Source: Argyresthia goedartella
Lineage: Eukaryota > Arthropoda > Insecta > Lepidoptera > Argyresthiidae
Direction of reading: 5' to 3'
Assembly (NCBI GenBank): GCA_949825045.1
Contig: OX463814.1
Span: 29,344,383-29,408,382 of the forward strand
Length of the DNA: 64,000 nucleotides
This document shows, piece after piece, positions 33,864-42,164 of this stretch (position 1 is its first letter; the number at the start of each line of letters is the position of its first letter). The notes below the pieces were generated by a model. The model made no database searches. It saw only the letters and a list, made by a program, of their open reading frames with translations, and was not told where the DNA came from. The translations under genes and the position numbers were made by a program.

Positions 33864-34074
33864 CCCTTGTATTTTACAGTTATCTATATTTGATTTTACT
33901 GTCAGCCATAGCGACTGCGCGGTTATGAGCGCGATGCGCCTTTTTATGACACGCCAAGTAGTTAAACTTGCTGCGTCTAACTAGAGTATTAGTCTGTGGG
34001 CTCGGCTCTAAGTATTCTTCTGAATCACTGCAGTTTTTTCCGGCTGATAGCAAATAAAATGGGGTTAGTAGACC

Positions 34075-34612
34075 AGTCTCCTTCGAAAACAGGCAGGACA
34101 AGGAAATCAAACGTCGTGTTTCGAACGCCTGGAAGAACTTCTGGTCCATGAAGGAGCTAATGAAAGGCAACCTACCGTTGACCCTGAAGCGTAAACTCGT
34201 CGACATGTACATTCTGCCCATCCTAACCTACGGCGCACAAACGTGGTCCTCGACCAAACATCAAAAGCCCAAGCTCAAGGTTAGCCAACGTGCGTTGGAG
34301 CGCAGCATCTTGGGTGTGAAACGAACTGGTCGCTTTAGACCGTACTGCGCTCTAAAACTGGCGTTGTCGATGTCGGCATGCAGACCGGATGGAACTAAAA
34401 TGGAATTGGGCCGGCGATGTGAGTCGAATGCTCCCAGACAGATGGGCAAAGCTAGCCACTGGTGTGTAGAGGAAGGCCCAAAAGAAGATTGCGGGAGAAT
34501 CTGGACAAGTTCCAACCAGAGTGGGTCGATCTTGCGGCTACCAGAGATGAGTGGGCTCGAACCGGGGAGGCCTTTGCCCAGCAGTGGGATACTGCTATTA
34601 GATAACTAAAGT
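34075..34612 (+). pseudogene. RTE-clade LINE, C-terminal fragment 1
   Basis: The frame starts VSFENRQDKEIKRRVSNAWK, continues LKRKLVDMYILPILTYGAQT (the LTYGxxTW box that follows the RT palm in RTE/craniofacial-development-2-like proteins) and QRALERSILGVKRT. After frameshifts between about 34340 and 34540 it resumes in the terminal segment AATRDEWARTGEAFAQQWD, ending TAG near 34596. The RT palm, endonuclease and 5' end are missing. No target-site duplication was found. Confidence 0.85.
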
Positions 34613-36185
34613 AGACCAGAGGAGAATAGGGATGGCTTTTATTTTATCTTCTAAAAGAGACATCTCTATCCATCGATGGCTCCTTTATGGGTCTCATTTT
34701 ACTGTACTTGAGTCACATTTCCTATATGATCACATAAGAACCTAAACTATCTTAGAAAGCGTAACACGTTAGTAACAACATGGCTATAACAGCGCTCACA
34801 GTATCACTTGCAAACGAGAAAAACAAACAAATAAAAACATTCCGTGACATTTATTACGTTAGATATGCCCCCTTTCTTATCGTTAGGCTGGAGATTATAT
34901 CAATTTAAATTTACATCGGACGATCTTGAGAGACGCAACAAAGCCGAAGCTAACCTTCAAACGCTATAAAATTAGAGGAAAAGTAAAACGAGGGTAGTAT
35001 TAAATTAAATTTTCTGGACATCTGTCGAAGGACCCTGGCGCATAATCCAAATTAAGTAGGTTTAGCATGAATGAATATTGAATATTTTAATACTTGTTAC
35101 CCAAGCTTATATCTGGCAACTGAGTGAAAGGATTAAATAACGAGAGCCCATTTGTATGAAATGAAAATGACACGATCTGAAACGGCTTGAACAACTGTAG
35201 TAAATAATATTTTCTTAATTCCACCAACGATTGAATTGAAAATGTAACCTTCGTGGCAATCTTTAGTATCGCAAACACCAAACAGTTTGGTAAAACTGTA
35301 ACCTGCTCGCATGTTACACTTCCTACCTCGCTAGTCAGTAAACCATACAACCGTACACCTAAAGTAAGCATACGTTCGGAAATGAAAGATAAACGGGAAT
35401 GGAACGAATTCGAGTTCATGCCTTCATGAGTTTAGTGTTGGCAGAGTTTCTCGCACTGGCTGCGCCGGCTGTCTTGTCAGGCGCAAGCGAGAAAAGTTGC
35501 CGCCTTTACCCGGAACGGTTTTGTATATTTATACGCTGTTTAACTGACATCGCAGACGGAGATGCTCAAACTTTTGGATTTGTATGAGATATGCACTTTT
35601 AAGGGTTTTCGTCAAAACGTCAGGGAAATATCTGCCAAGGAAACTATTCAGTAAAGCGCATAAAGGCAAACTGTATTCAGAGTCGGGTCAAAGATTGATC
35701 TGTTATTATCTACGCAACGGGAATAGATAATTTATCTGTAATTAACATCGTATTTAAAATAAATAAATAATGTTGTAATACGGTCGGATTCACCGCTGGT
35801 GTTGGTGTTTGAATGGTGATAAAATACGTAATTATGTGGACGTGTTCATTGGTCTACTTTCCAAATCAGAGTGAACGGGGTAATTGGTATTAAATAGGAC
35901 TTATGTCTTACGTATTGATGACTATGCTATCGTACACTAATGTCGCAGTCAGTGGTGACATGCTACAGTTAAATGTACAATTTGTTAGTCTTACACATTA
36001 ATGTCCCCACCACCCAGGGCCTCGAACACGAGAAATATTAAGCCATACGCTGACTCTGTGATGGTTGATGGAGGAGTTTCAGGCTAGTGGCCGACCCAAC
36101 TATCAGAAGAACACCAAGCTGCCCCATTTGGGCCTCTGACAAAGCTTTACGAACACTACCACCGAGTACCCATATTAGCCAGGAC
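34613..36185. other. No gene recognised; short frame at 35399-35587 noted
   Basis: AT-rich for most of its length. An ATG-initiated 62-codon frame at 35399 has a hydrophobic N-terminal stretch (FMSLVLAEFLALAAPAVLSG) resembling a signal peptide. It lies in a locally GC-richer patch, but nothing supports expression. The stretch 36005-36185 is moderately GC-rich and unidentified. Confidence 0.35.
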
Positions 36186-36785
36186 CGTGTAATTAGTCTC
36201 TTCTTCTTCTTCAGCATTTCACCGTCCACCGTTGGACATATGCCTCCCCAGTTGTCCTCCATCTTGTGCGGTCCGCGGCCATTCTCGTCCAGGATAGGCC
36301 GGCCGTGATCTTTATGTCGTCGGACCAACGTGTCGCAGGTCTTCCAACGCTTCTTTTTCCTGTGCGGGGTCTCCAGAACAAAACTTTAGAGATCCATCTT
36401 CCGTCATTTCTGCGACAGATGTGTCCAGCCCATTGCCATTTAAGTCGCGCGACTCGTTTTCCTATATCGGTAACTTTAGTGCGTTGGCGGATGAGCTCGT
36501 TTCTTATCATGTCGCGGCGGGACACTCCGAGCATCGACCTTTCCATCGCTCTTTGTGTGACTCTAAGTTTGTTCATCATCCCGGCAGTAAGCGTCCATGT
36601 CTCGCAAGCGTAAGTCATCACCGGGAGAACACACTGGTTATAGACTCTAGTCTTCAGCGATTGAGGGATCTTGGAGTGGAAGACGTCCTTGAGCTTTCCG
36701 AATGCTCCCCAAGAAAGCTGGATTCTTCGGTCAATCTCGCGATCCAGCGAGTCCCGTCCCAGTCTGATGATGACGTGTAATTAGT
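36186..36785 (-). mobile_element. RTE-clade LINE insertion with 12 bp TSD
   Basis: CGTGTAATTAGT is present at both 36186-36197 and 36774-36785. Between them, on the minus strand, lies the C-terminal part of an RTE-type protein, ending in a stop followed directly by GAAGAAGAAGAAGAG. The simple GAA-type tail and the long perfect duplication show a 5'-truncated target-primed insertion of about 576 bp. Because the duplication is still perfect, the insertion is fairly young. Confidence 0.92.
36211..36777 (-). pseudogene. RTE-clade reverse transcriptase C-terminus
   Basis: The open frame reads LGRDSLDREIDRRIQLSWGA, HSKIPQSLKTRVYNQCVLPV, MTYACETWTL, QRAMERSMLGVSRRDMIRN, KRVARLKWQWAGHICRR, VGRPATRWSDDIKITAG and DRTRWRTTGEAYVQRW, then stops at 36211. 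It is the region downstream of the RT palm in RTE-type LINE proteins (about 188 codons). It has no frameshift or stop, but it lacks the endonuclease and the catalytic RT motifs, so it is inactive by truncation. It is distinct in sequence from the RTE fragment at 34075-34612. Confidence 0.88.
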
Positions 36786-36825
36786 AAAATACATTAATAC
36801 AACAAGAAGTAAAATCAATGAAGAA

Positions 36826-37110
36826 GAGCTCCGTGGTCGAGTGGTTTTCCAGCTTGTTTCTCACGCACGAGGTGCAGGTTCGAAACCCGGTGCTGAGACC
36901 AATGAGATAAGTAATTATCTTAAGTACATTGTACGGACGGAAACGGTGATGGAAAACATCGTGAGTAAACCTTCATTACTTCATTAGCTGCGACGATGGA
37001 CTAGCCCCCTGTCACGCAAAATGGAGTATTGAGTTACTGGCTAAAAGAGGGCACAATTGTGCGTCTGGCACCCCGTTTGGGAAAAAGCGTGACGCTATGT
37101 TATGTTATAT
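36826..37110 (+). repeat. tRNA-derived SINE family A, longest copy
   Basis: The head CTCCGTGGTCGAGTGG is tRNA-like (A box). GTGCAGGTTCGAAACCCGGTG is a good B box near 36880. The body runs ATGAGATAAGTAATTATCTT, GGTGATGGAAAACATCGTGA, GGACTAGCCCCCTGTCACGC and GTCTGGCACCCCGTTTGGG. The end is GTGACGCTATGTTATGTTAT. RNA polymerase III promoter boxes inside the head would drive transcription. Mobilisation would depend on a LINE in trans. Confidence 0.85.
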
Positions 37111-37135
37111 TACATCTACCCATACTGTTCTACGC

Positions 37136-37310
37136 TGGCATTCAATTAAGCCAACTAATATTATAAATGTGAAAGTAGCGATGTTTAGATGTTTGTTTTT
37201 ATGTGCCTCAATCTCGCTAAAGCGGCTGAACGGATTTGACTGTACCAGAAGGAGGTAACGTTATCTTAGTAAATGATAACAGATGAAGTTGCGGGCATCA
37301 GCTATTATAC
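37136..37310 (+). repeat. Dispersed repeat H, plus copy
   Basis: CTAATATTATAAATGTGAAA, GTAGCGATGTTTAGATGTTTG, GCTAAAGCGGCTGAACGGATT and GATGAAGTTGCGGGCATCAGC match, in the same order, the reverse complement of 12536-12785. Confidence 0.7.
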
Positions 37311-37339
37311 AAATACAAAAACCTGTGTCGTATGATGAA

Positions 37340-37495
37340 CATCGAAAGAAACTTTTTAAAGGAGGGATTTGATGTTTTGAATAAAGGGAGAACTAAAGCT
37401 TTGTTCCACACATTAGAGAAGTAACAACTGGAGAGAGAGTGGTTTATAATATGTGTGACAGCTGGAAGTAACTCCAGTCCTTATCAAATTACTTG
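37340..37495 (-). pseudogene. LINE reverse transcriptase fragment, same family as 3223-4592
   Basis: On the minus strand the frame reads GLELLPAVTHIINHSLSSC, NVWNKALVLPLFKTSNPSF and KKF, the RT segment immediately upstream of the FRPI box. It overlaps slightly with the start of the element at 3223-4592 (there PKTFNPSSFKEFRPI). Only about 50 codons are present. Confidence 0.7.
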
Positions 37496-37504
37496 AAGCT
37501 ACAA

Positions 37505-37555
37505 AACAGTCTCTCTTTCGTGAGAGTTATAGTATGTATATCATTATATGAATGA
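37505..37555 (+). repeat. Trace of CR1-type LINE 3' UTR
   Basis: CTCTCTTTCGTGAGAGTTATAGTATGTATATCATTAT matches the stop-codon-proximal 3' UTR of the copies at 38571, 41725 and 52080, then breaks off. In the answer's other entries this family is the one with the GAATTAT tail. Confidence 0.5.
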
Positions 37556-37699
37556 ATGGTGCTTCTCCAGCCAGGGTTCTAAACCTGTTCCGGTCTTTCG
37601 GCCGGCATACCAGAGGGCACAAGTTTTGAGGGGGGGCGGAATGACCTGCTCTGTAGGAAGGGAAGGATAGTGAATTCAATCGACCGACTCTTCAGCCTG

Positions 37700-38570
37700 A
37701 AGCCAATATAGGATATGTGGAATGGGGAGGATGTGGGATTTGGAGAGCAGCTGTTGTTTTCTTCAAGTTCTTGTTTTCCTTCTATTTTCAGTTATTGTTA
37801 ATAGTTGAGTTTCCTGAGTCGTGTTCGTTTGGGTTATCCGGTAAGTTCCCAGTTTCGCTTTTGCTGTCTGTTTCTGGGATACGGTATATTTGCCTCTAGG
37901 CCATCCTGACTTCGTCCCTGTTGTGTGATGATTCTGTCCAGTAACTGTGTTCTTCACCGTAGTATTTTATGTCATGCTTAAGGAAATCTTTCCAGGTGTA
38001 TATAAGTCGGCCGACTTTCTTCTTCCTTGCTTCGTATTTGAATGGAGCGTGTAGTAAGTGCTGTTGTGGGCGTCGCAGAATATGTATAGTAACATATCCG
38101 GTGGTTTTTTATTCGTTTGGTTATCGTTTTGCCCTGTAGTCAGTCATGAATTTTGTGGTATCTTGGATAGCTTCTGGCGTTCTCAAACATGTCTCTGAGG
38201 ATCAGGCGTTCATATACTGACTGTCAACTGTTTGCTTTAGTGAGGGTTGCCGCTTTTTGTCCGAATTTTATTAACAGTGCAATGACCATTTTGTAAATCA
38301 GGCGCACTATATTTCAGTCTATGTTGGATTTCTTTATAAAATGCATTAGGGCCTGGGAATTGCATATGGCTTGCCGGCACCTCTTTTTTATTGTGTCCTA
38401 TGTCCTGCCGTAATATATGTGCCGAGATATTTGATTTCGTTTAAGGTTCGTATTGGAACTACGTCCAATTCACTGGTTGTTTATGGGGTCTCTTATAAGA
38501 ATTTTCGTCTTTCTACTTTTAAGTTTGCCATGAGCAGTTCTCCGATGATATTTAATTATTCACTTTTAGT
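37700..38570 (-). pseudogene. OTU-type LINE, reverse transcriptase C-terminal remnant
   Basis: Read from 38570 leftwards, after a poorly preserved stretch, the frames give RLIYKMVIALLIKFGQKAAT, LTKANS (stop), VYERLILRDMFENARSYPRY and then LEANIPYPRN. This follows the pattern of the LINE region just after the RT palm (a hydrophobic segment ending in a YGxxxxTLTKxxR-like box, then LxRYERxILRKI). Several stops and shifts are present. It lies downstream, in the minus direction, of the OTU and endonuclease pieces at 38990-40530. I therefore treat it as the 3' half of the same element with the RT palm lost, but this linkage is inference. Confidence 0.5.
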
Positions 38571-38990
38571 TACTCTGCGGCATAGCAGCGCTGCGTATAA
38601 ACGCTCTTTCAGGTTGCGGGCGGTCCGACTCTGGAACGCACCTCTTTGCACTATAAGAGACAGTCCGACTCTTTTTTCTTTTAAGAAACATATCAAAGAG
38701 CTCTACATGTCTCTTTCGTAAAAGTTATTGTATTTATTTTATTATATGTAAGGTTTATGTATATATCGGTAATTATTTCGTATTTGCTATCTGTATTTTA
38801 CAGATATTTTAATTTATTTCTAGGCATTTTAGTTATAGTAATTATTGTGCACTGCCTACCCTTTTATGATAGCAATTCCTGTAATGCCTTGTTTTGCTGA
38901 AAGAAATCTCTTTTTAGAGACAAGCTCGCCCTTGTACATGCATTTTCTTTTGATGTAACTTTTAAAATATTTGTGTTCAATATTGTGAAG
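38571..38990 (+). mobile_element. CR1/L2-type LINE 3' end inserted in the OTU LINE
   Basis: The plus-strand frame ends SSAAYKRSFRLRAVRLWNA, RDSPTLFSFKKHIKELYMS, then stop (38719-38721). That is the C-terminal signature of CR1/L2-type LINE proteins (RAVxLWNxLP, SLxSFKKxLKxxYL). The 3' UTR follows: GTGCACTGCCTACCC, then GCCTTGTTTTGCTGAAAGAA, CTTTTTAGAGACAAGCTCGCC and CTTGTACATG. This UTR is shared by 41725-42032 and 52080-52478. The terminal GAATTAT repeats are degraded here. OTU-LINE sequence continues on both sides in the opposite orientation, so this is a nested insertion. Confidence 0.8.
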
Positions 38991-39130
38991 GAGGTTTGTT
39001 CCTATAATTCCCTTTTTCCTGTATTTCTTTATAGCAACTTGTCCGATGCGAGCATACAGATACCAGAGATAGTGTTTTGACATGTGTATCATGTTTGTTT
39101 CCTGTATATAGGCTATGTGTATCTTTTAGT
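38990..39130 (-). pseudogene. OTU-type LINE, APE-type endonuclease start
   Basis: After the OTU module the minus strand reads RMRIATWKVRGCAEITKRY, then (after a frameshift and stop at about 39112) HIAYIQETNMIHMSKHY and YLWYLYARIGQVAIKKYRKK. The first two are the N-terminal APE/EEP endonuclease boxes (the Asn/Trp-Asn-x-Arg box of the form RIATWNVRG, and the xxCIQET box with the catalytic Glu). The Asn of the first box is changed to Lys here. The rest of the endonuclease is interrupted by the CR1-type insertion and decay. Confidence 0.75.
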
Positions 39131-39745
39131 TATTTCGGCGCATCCTCTAACCTTCCAAGTAGCAATGCGCATACGCTCGCATGTGACTTGAAATATGGGG
39201 CTGTTTCGTATCATCGTATATCCGGTGTTGTCTGGGATGTCTTCTGTTGATGTTATGGTTGACCCTGAGGAGGTCATGGGTGTTGCATTAAGTATCGGCG
39301 AAAGTATGGTGTTATCAGTTTGGTTATCGGTTGATTGATCCGTGGGTAAATTTGGCGATTCAAGCAAGTAAACGCTGTCGTAGTGGTGTCCTGTGACGTT
39401 GAGTTTGACAGATTTCACTGCATCCGCTAGATTCTTGGGCGTGATTGTGAGCGATGGTGTATTTTGCTGGTGGATTGTTGCGTTAAGTAGAAAGTATTCG
39501 GCAGCTGGTATTATAATCTCCTCTCCAGCCCAAGTACCGTAAATGCGTAGATTTTCAGTGTTGAGTTGTTAAGGATTTCAGGCTCAGTGATTGCGAGCTT
39601 TGTTCTGTTCATCGCCGTTTTCTTCTACATATTTAACTAGGTCCTTACGAATGTGAGTGTGATTGCATGTTAATTGACATAGGTGATTAATTTGGTCAGC
39701 AATTGCGGTGAATAGGCAGTTACCATCTCAGCGTTGGTAAGGCTT
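39113..39745 (-). pseudogene. OTU-like cysteine protease module, copy A
   Basis: Frames read METLP/MEALP-type start at about 39743, then (shifted) NCLFTAIADQINHLCQ with the OTU catalytic Cys box. HTHIRKDLVKYVEENGDEQN, ENLRIYGTWAGEEIIIPAAE, LADAVKSVKLNVTGHHYDSV and YLLESP follow. HYDSV is the usual OTU catalytic-His box. OTU domains cleave ubiquitin or act as processing proteases. The module is about 140 residues long, close to a minimal OTU domain. A frameshift falls right at the Cys box and another in the middle, so it is dead. It lies immediately upstream of the APE endonuclease start, showing that the protease is encoded by the LINE. Confidence 0.78.
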
Positions 39746-40188
39746 CCATTAGATTATCTTCTTGGGATGTTGTTGAAAGAAAGAACTTAGAGATAGCGTG
39801 ATTTATTTGAACTACCTTTGTCTACGATTAACAGATCGTACGGGTTGCGATTGTCAAAGTTTGTGCGTATCTTCGTTCGCCCTTATTCTCGGTAGAGAGC
39901 CGCTTAGGACAAAAAGTCTCCGATTTTATTGTTGTTATTGTTCATCAGTGGAAGTCTTTTGTTAATTGCCTGTTTTCTGGAAGATGGTGAAATGATCCTT
40001 TTATGATGTGCAATTGTTGGCTGTTTCTCGCTATTTCTCAGAATATGCAGTTATGTAGTAGACGGGCTTGCATTATTGTTTTATTTTTGTGGGCTTGTCG
40101 GACCGGATAAAGTTAGAAATGGTTATGTTTTGTTTTACTGTTATTGGGTAGGTTCCTGCTTAGTTTTGTATTCAGGTATACCTATCTC
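39746..40188 (-). pseudogene. N-terminal (gag-like?) segment upstream of OTU copy A
   Basis: Minus-strand frames contain KIRTNFDNRNPYDLLIVDKG, SSNKSRYL and VLSFNNIPRR, and further upstream HKRIISPSSRKQAINKRLP. A corresponding stretch occurs upstream of copy B. The 5' edge of copy A meets the 3' edge of copy B near 40190. The role is unknown; by position it could be the N-terminus of the OTU protein or an ORF1. Confidence 0.4.
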
Positions 40189-40521
40189 CTACCTACTAGT
40201 ACGGCACTGTGCCTGTGGAATAGTTTGGAGTTGGCGTACGTACGTACGTATTACGTAGAACTCCGCGGCTGCTATGATAATTTCTTCACCGCCCCACGTG
40301 CCCTGTATGTGGAGATTTTTTATGTACTCAGTGAAAGATTCTGCGTTTGGTGCGTCGATCGCATGTTTGATGCGTGGATAATTGCTGTTAGCTTCCACGT
40401 ATCTAGCTAAGTCGCTTCTGATGTGGGTATGGTTGAATGTCGCTCCAAACAGATGGTTGATTTGGTCTGCAATTGCATGGAACAGGCAGTTTCCATCTCT
40501 GGGCATTGGTAGAGTTTCCAT
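40189..40521 (-). pseudogene. OTU-like cysteine protease module, copy B
   Basis: This is an uninterrupted frame of 110 codons: METLPMPRDGNCLFHAIADQ (catalytic Cys in DGNCLF), HTHIRSDLARYVEANSNYP, ESFTEYIKNLHIQGTWGGEE and IIIAAAEFYVI, then an unrelated tail and a stop. It aligns residue for residue with copy A over about 95 residues but lacks the C-terminal SVKLNVTGHHYDSV part with the catalytic His. Copy B is therefore better preserved at its N-terminus and truncated at its C-terminus. It could be one half of a head-to-tail duplication or a separate truncated insertion. It contains a TACGTACGTACGTA run at about 40237-40250 near its 3' end. Confidence 0.8.
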
Positions 40522-41290
40522 TGTAAGATATTACTACAGGAGAAAGCCTCATGGTATTTTAGCTAATATGAATGTGTGTGTGTGGGTTGTTTCTAAGAGG
40601 TGTACGGCCGGTATGATGAGAGACGCTGTTTGGCTTTTTACGATCTATTTTTATTCTAATGTTTCCCGGTATTTCCAAGATGGGCTGACACCATAGAATG
40701 GGTGCCAGATATTTGAGGGAACGTTGTGAGCCTTTTGTGCTTCGAAGCTTTTTCAATTGTTCCTAAATAGCAGTCAATTGTTTTGTCTAGTTTCTGGGAG
40801 TTTGGTGTGATGGCCTTTTTATGGCATGCACTTGTTTAGTTTTTGTTTATTGTCGGGTTTAGTATATTTGCAGTTTAGCTACATAAAAATAATTCTAGGA
40901 TTGTTAAGTTTTGGGTTGGCTTATTCACAGAGTTTCAGGGTTTAGTGGATGGTTATTGTTAATGACTGTTTTGAATGGTCTTTCGAAGATGAGGAGAAAA
41001 TAAATCTCGAGGAGAATTATCTCGAATTTATTTTCAGGCAAAGCAATATAAGTATATGTAGCTATAAAAATGTTTTATTAGTTGATTTTGATATTGCGTA
41101 GGTAGGGAATTGTTATATCCTGCCTATGACGCACCTATAAATGTGATTATGCCTTAGTCAATAGGGGCGACCGCGGCCGCGGTAAGTGGTGGTTTATTAT
41201 TGTCAGGCGGCGAGTGGTGCTGAGAGAAATAAAGTTAGAGGTAGGTAATCACTATCAATGATGTCCTAATCGGAATGATCTCACCAGGTT
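40522..41290 (-). pseudogene. 5' part of the OTU-type LINE
   Basis: Minus-strand frames contain ITPNSQKLDKTIDCYLGT and NVP-like and PQISGTHSM pieces that parallel the segment upstream of copy A (HKRIISPSSRKQAINKR). A GC-rich block follows from about 41165 (GCGACCGCGGCCGCGG), with a Gly/Ala-coding GGC-type repeat near 41300. This would suit the 5' UTR and promoter region of the element. Confidence 0.4.
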
Positions 41291-41415
41291 GGTGTGTTTA
41301 GCGGCGGTGGTGGTGGAGGCAGTAGCGTTGAGGGTGTGTTGCGTAGGCGTCGCTCGCTGCCGGCCTGTCGCTGCGTGGCTCAGACGTGCACCTGGCCTAG
41401 AATAAATTCTAGGCC

Positions 41416-41585
41416 TTGCACAGATGGGATGCCTAAGAGTATCGCGCAGTTCTCTGGGCATTCATTACACTTGACCGCACTAGTATCATCACAATCACTG
41501 AAATGCGTGGTATTGCACAGATGGGGTGCCTAGATGGATCGCGCACATTCCCCAGGTATCCCTTACAGAAACACGCGGTATAAGC
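41416..41585. repeat. Tandem duplication, about 97 bp period, GC-rich
   Basis: TTGCACAGATGGGATGCCTA (41417) recurs as TTGCACAGATGGGGTGCCTA (41514). Each is followed by GGATCGCGCA- or AGTATCGCGCAG-type sequence and then a GGCATTCATTACA- or GGTATCCCTTACA-type end. Tandem units are common in LINE 5' UTRs, and this lies upstream (on the minus strand) of the OTU element, so it may be its promoter repeats. That link is inference. Between 41586 and 41724 I see nothing else. Confidence 0.6.
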
Positions 41586-41724
41586 CAGCCTATAAGCCAG
41601 GCTCGTTTTCGGGCCTCCGGAGGCAGAACCAAAGGCGCGCGCCGGGGATGAAAACTATTGTTTGTTTAAATGCGTTTGGGAGATCTCGGGGGGACACGTC
41701 CGTTCGGTCCGGCAACACAAACGC

Positions 41725-42032
41725 CACCGTTATAGTATGTATATCATTATAATATATAAACTATATTTGCAGGTATATGTATGTATTGTATTTAGTAGTC
41801 TGGTTTATAAGTATTTTATTTTCCGTATTTTATATTATACGTATTTTAGTATAAATTTGATATTAGATATTGTACACTGCCTACCCTTTCATGATACATT
41901 TCCCTTTCATGCCTTGGTTTGCTGGAAGAAATCTCTTTTTAGAGATAAGCTCGCCTTTGTACATATGATTTCTCCTAATTTAACCTTTTAAATTGAATAT
42001 GTGTGTGTGTGCAATAAAGAATTATGAATTAT
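41725..42032 (+). mobile_element. CR1/L2-type LINE 3' UTR, severely 5'-truncated
   Basis: It starts GTTATAGTATGTATATC. It contains TGTACACTGCCTACCCTTTC, TGCCTTGGTTTGCTGGAAGA, CTTTTTAGAGATAAGCTCGCC and TTTGTACATATGATTTC, then GTGTGTGTGTGCAATAAAGA and GAATTATGAATTATG at the end. Only the 3' UTR is present, with an AATAAA signal and two tail units. Confidence 0.85.
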
Positions 42033-42164
42033 GTCAGCAGCAAATATTGTTGAAAAAAATCGGTCAAGTACGGGTCGGACTCGTACACGAAAGGTTTCCA
42101 TGCCTTCATACTCTTGTATTCTATACTATTGTAGTTTTCTTAAACTTGCTTCCATAATCGCGTA

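Larger units (their letters stand above)
31963..33868 (+). mobile_element. BEL/Pao LTR retrotransposon, internal-deletion copy
   Basis: Two direct repeats (31968-32285 and 33566-33863) bound a 1.28 kb internal part. They are flanked by the 5 bp duplication CCCTT at 31963-31967 and 33864-33868. Five base pairs is the usual BEL/Pao target duplication. The internal part encodes only integrase and the pol C-terminus (see 32550-33495). Gag, protease, RT and RNase H are gone. The LTRs begin TG and end CA. The two LTRs differ by substitutions and by an indel of roughly 20 bp, so the insertion is not recent. No primer-binding site was identified after the 5' LTR. Confidence 0.92.

Noticed and set aside
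35399..35587. Small secreted protein with signal peptide
   Set aside because: Only 62 codons and no supporting exon structure or similarity; a hydrophobic stretch of this size occurs by chance.
40189..40521. Host deubiquitinase (OTU) gene
   Set aside because: A second copy lies head to tail and is followed by a LINE endonuclease; the catalytic His half is missing.
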